Below are positions 13,163 to 15,144 of a stretch of DNA of 15,144 nt, piece by piece; the first letter of the stretch is position 1; each line of letters begins with the position of its first letter. A program made the position numbers and the translations under genes. The DNA is from an uncultured Bacteroidales bacterium (lineage in GTDB: Bacteria; Bacteroidota; Bacteroidia; Bacteroidales; WCHB1-69): positions 1 to 15,144 of the forward strand of contig CALDIA010000169.1 in the NCBI GenBank assembly GCA_937901455.1, read 5' to 3'. The notes beneath the pieces are model-generated. The model had not been told where the DNA came from. It did no database searches and saw nothing but the letters and a program-made list of their open reading frames with translations.

Positions 13163-15009
13163 TATTTCAGCAAGAGGGCATTATAACTCTTCAAACTTTG
13201 CAGAAGATTGGTTTTCACATGGATGAAATCATCGGCACCGGCCTCGCGCAAAGCATCAATAGCCTCTGTCGGGTTACCGGCAATCAAACACTGCGTGTTC
13301 GGCAGGTTGTTTTTGCACTGCTTAACAGCCTCCAACCCGATAGTGGCATACTCCTCATCGGAGCTGCAGATTACAATCAGGGAGGGATTGGTCGCCTTCA
13401 CGGCTTGGAGACCCTCTTCCACAGTGGCAAAACCAGCAGGCTCTATAATCTCATAACCAGCGCATCCGAAGAAATTGGTGATGAAACCGGCACGCGCCTG
13501 GCGCATGGCAAGGTTGCCTATCTTAAACAGATATACGGAGGGACGGGTGTGGGACTGTGCATATCTCTCCGTTTCCAAACGCACCTCCTCAAAAGCGGCA
13601 GCGCCACGATAGGTCTTCAATCCCTCGTTTTCATCCCGCATAGTACGCTCTATCTTGTCGGCCATCTTCTCGTTTATGTTGGGGTATTGGTTCGTTCCCA
13701 ATAAGATATAGCGACGGGTGGCAATGTCTATGTCACGCTTCTGGCAGCTTTGCTCCACAGCCTCCTTTATGGAACCGTTCTCTATGGCCACCAACGCACC
13801 GCCATCAGCCTCCACTTGTTGGAATAGTTTCCAGCTATGCTCTGCCAAGGTATTGGTGAGATTTTCAATATAATAAGAACCGGCGGCAGGATCCACTACA
13901 TAATCCAAGAAAGCCTCCTCCTTGAGAATTACTTGCACGTTGCGGGAAATGCGGCGGGAAAAATCGTCAGATTTCTTGTAAGCCACGTCAAACGGCTGCA
14001 ATGAAATGGCATCAGCTCCGCCAATAACAGCCGACATTCCTTCGGTTGTGCTTCTTAGCATGTTGACATAAGGATCGTAAAGGGTTTTGTTCCAAGTGGA
14101 AGCTTCCGTATTAATCCGAATTTTGTAGGCGCAATCGCAGGTGGGGTTATATTGTGCCACCATGGTGGACCACAACAACCGTATAGCACGCAGTTTGGCA
14201 ATCTCCATGAAATAGTTAGAACCTACCGAAAGTGTCAGTTGCATACGGGAAGCCACTTTGGCCACAGGCACGCCCTGCTCCACACAGAAGTTGATATATT
14301 CATTGGCCATAGCTAAAGAGTAGGCCATCTCTTGAACGATGGTGGCGCCCGCATTATGCAGCACCACACCATTCACATTGATCACTTTGAAGCGGGGCAT
14401 CTCTTCCACCATGTTCAACAAGGTGACTGCCTGCTGCATATCCTCTTGGGAAGAAAAATAGAACTTGTTGTTCTTGAGACGGTACATCAGCGGGTCGAAG
14501 TTGATGTGCCCCGACACCTGCTGTTTATCATACTGGTGCTCCTCCACATAAGTCACAAAAAGGGTCATGAAGTCAAGGTAGCTTTTCACATGTGTGAACT
14601 GCACGCCTGCTGCATTGAGGTCGATTTCATGCAACAAGGTGGCCAATGCCTCGGCACTGTCAATCTTGCTGGCATCGAAGCAGAGACAGTTGGCTCCGCG
14701 CATCAAGGCATCCAATGCAATGGCATTGGCCATGGCGGGGTCCGCCTCGTCAATAGCCTGCACAATATCCCATTGGTTGCTGTCGGGAGAGGTGCCTCGA
14801 AGGAAAGGAAACTCGCCTGGCAAGGTATTCAGATAATCCAAATTGTCTAAATCTTCGGCTCGATAATAAGGCGGCACCTGAAAACCCTCATCCGTCCGCC
14901 AAACCAACTTTTTCTGATAGTCTGCCCCTTTTAAATCCTTTTGAATAGTTGCTTCCCATTGCTCTGTACTGATGGGTGGAAATTCGGTGAATAATTTTTC
15001 TTCAGCCAT
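13162..15009 (-). CDS. mutA: Methylmalonyl-CoA mutase small (beta) subunit
   Basis: A 615-residue subunit of the cobalamin-dependent enzyme that interconverts succinyl-CoA and methylmalonyl-CoA, used by Bacteroidales to make propionate. The N-terminus (EEKLFTEFPPIS, then W-E-x-x-I-x-K-D-L-K-G) and the barrel segment GADAISLQPFDV, followed by DPAAGSYYIENLT, are characteristic. The C-terminal flavodoxin-like domain (about 503-615) lacks the D-x-H-x-x-G cobalt-ligand motif; at that place it reads AGFITNFFGCAG. It is thus the non-catalytic small subunit that pairs with MutB. The longest frame begins at a TTG (15039) lying within the -7 promoter element; I chose the ATG at 15009. mutB commonly follows mutA, but here the BtuF-like gene does, so mutB must be elsewhere. 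Confidence 0.93.
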   Translation of the reverse strand: MAEEKLFTEFPPISTEQWEATIQKDLKGADYQKKLVWRTDEGFQVPPYYRAEDLDNLDYLNTLPGEFPFLRGTSPDSNQWDIVQAIDEADPAMANAIALDALMRGANCLCFDASKIDSAEALATLLHEIDLNAAGVQFTHVKSYLDFMTLFVTYVEEHQYDKQQVSGHINFDPLMYRLKNNKFYFSSQEDMQQAVTLLNMVEEMPRFKVINVNGVVLHNAGATIVQEMAYSLAMANEYINFCVEQGVPVAKVASRMQLTLSVGSNYFMEIAKLRAIRLLWSTMVAQYNPTCDCAYKIRINTEASTWNKTLYDPYVNMLRSTTEGMSAVIGGADAISLQPFDVAYKKSDDFSRRISRNVQVILKEEAFLDYVVDPAAGSYYIENLTNTLAEHSWKLFQQVEADGGALVAIENGSIKEAVEQSCQKRDIDIATRRYILLGTNQYPNINEKMADKIERTMRDENEGLKTYRGAAAFEEVRLETERYAQSHTRPSVYLFKIGNLAMRQARAGFITNFFGCAGYEIIEPAGFATVEEGLQAVKATNPSLIVICSSDEEYATIGLEAVKQCKNNLPNTQCLIAGNPTEAIDALREAGADDFIHVKTNLLQSLKSYNALLLK

Positions 15010-15036
15010 AATTTTATTTCTAAGAATAAGAAAGTG

Positions 15037-15070
15037 CAAAAATACACGTTTTTTTCATTTGTCGAACAAA
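15037..15070 (-). promoter_or_regulatory. Probable mutA promoter
   Basis: On the minus strand TATTTTTG (15044-15037) matches TAnnTTTG exactly, with TTTG at 15070-15067 upstream. The spacer is 22 nt, a little longer than usual. Start of transcription would be near 15030, about 20 nt before the ATG. Downstream bases GCACTTTCTT repeat those at the OmpA/TPR lipoprotein promoter. Confidence 0.65.
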
Positions 15071-15106
15071 ATAACCAATAAAAGGGATATTTATAGATTC
15101 AACTGG

Positions 15107-15114
15107 CAAAGTTA
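15107..15114 (-). promoter_or_regulatory. Possible second, distal -7 element for mutA
   Basis: Minus strand TAACTTTG matches TAnnTTTG but no TTTG is seen at the -33 distance within the window. If used, it would give a leader of about 90 nt before mutA. The remaining right-edge bases (15071-15144) are AT-rich and hold no gene I can support. Confidence 0.3.
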
Positions 15115-15144
15115 TAAAAAATATAGGCAGGGGAATTGAAAAAA

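Noticed and set aside
13162..15009. Possibility that this gene is the catalytic mutB
   Set aside because: The C-terminal domain lacks the D-x-H-x-x-G cobalt-ligand motif, and the length (615) fits the small subunit and not the roughly 700-residue large one.
1..15144. CRISPR array, tRNA, rRNA, insertion sequence or prophage
   Set aside because: No regularly spaced repeats, cloverleaf-like sequence, transposase, integrase or phage structural motif was seen in any part of the window.

Overview
The window looks like a chromosomal segment of an anaerobic member of the Bacteroidales (phylum Bacteroidota). The evidence is indirect but consistent. Several genes are preceded by Bacteroidota-type promoters (TAnnTTTG at -7, in two cases with TTTG upstream) instead of E. 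coli-type -35/-10 boxes. Two proteins end in type IX secretion system (T9SS) sorting domains, one of type A and one of type B. There is a rubrerythrin, an Asp-box sialidase, Bacteroidota-style lipoproteins and a separate small subunit of methylmalonyl-CoA mutase. I see no rRNA, tRNA, CRISPR array, transposase or prophage gene.

Left part (1-6596, + strand). A secreted sialidase (277-1428) stands alone. Right behind its stop codon a good promoter drives a tight operon: an MlaE-type lipid ABC permease, its MlaF-type ATPase, a CvpA-family membrane protein, a T9SS-secreted M6 metalloprotease and the sulfur acceptor SufE. All four junctions in that operon have the same form, a stop codon, one T, then ATG. 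A small Cys-containing lipoprotein and rubrerythrin follow in the same direction with larger gaps.

Middle (6619-10654, - strand). FolD, a SPOR-domain protein and a HAD-family hydrolase form a compact cluster read leftward. Upstream of it is a large lipoprotein with an OmpA-like domain and TPR-like repeats. It has its own promoter, and a 9-bp hairpin terminator separates it from the HAD gene.

Right-middle (10655-12279, + strand). After a 180-bp divergent intergenic region carrying a 16-bp tandem repeat and an AT-rich palindrome comes an ECF sigma factor. Its stop codon overlaps the start of a single-pass membrane protein by 1 nt. That protein has a short cytosolic head, one membrane helix, a Pro/Thr/Ser-rich linker and a C-terminal T9SS type B sorting domain. 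I think this sigma/tethered-sorting-domain pair is the most interesting item: it could be a sensor that reports on T9SS or envelope state.

Right part (12269-15144, - strand). The small subunit of methylmalonyl-CoA mutase (mutA) is followed, with a 1-nt overlap, by a BtuF-like periplasmic binding lipoprotein. This suggests cobalamin capture coupled to a cobalamin-dependent enzyme. The usual partner mutB is not in the window. Two promoter-like elements lie upstream of mutA near the right edge.

Several starts were shortened relative to the longest open frame (mlaE, the M6 protease, sufE, mutA and others), because promoters or preceding stop codons decide them. The reasons are given in each entry.
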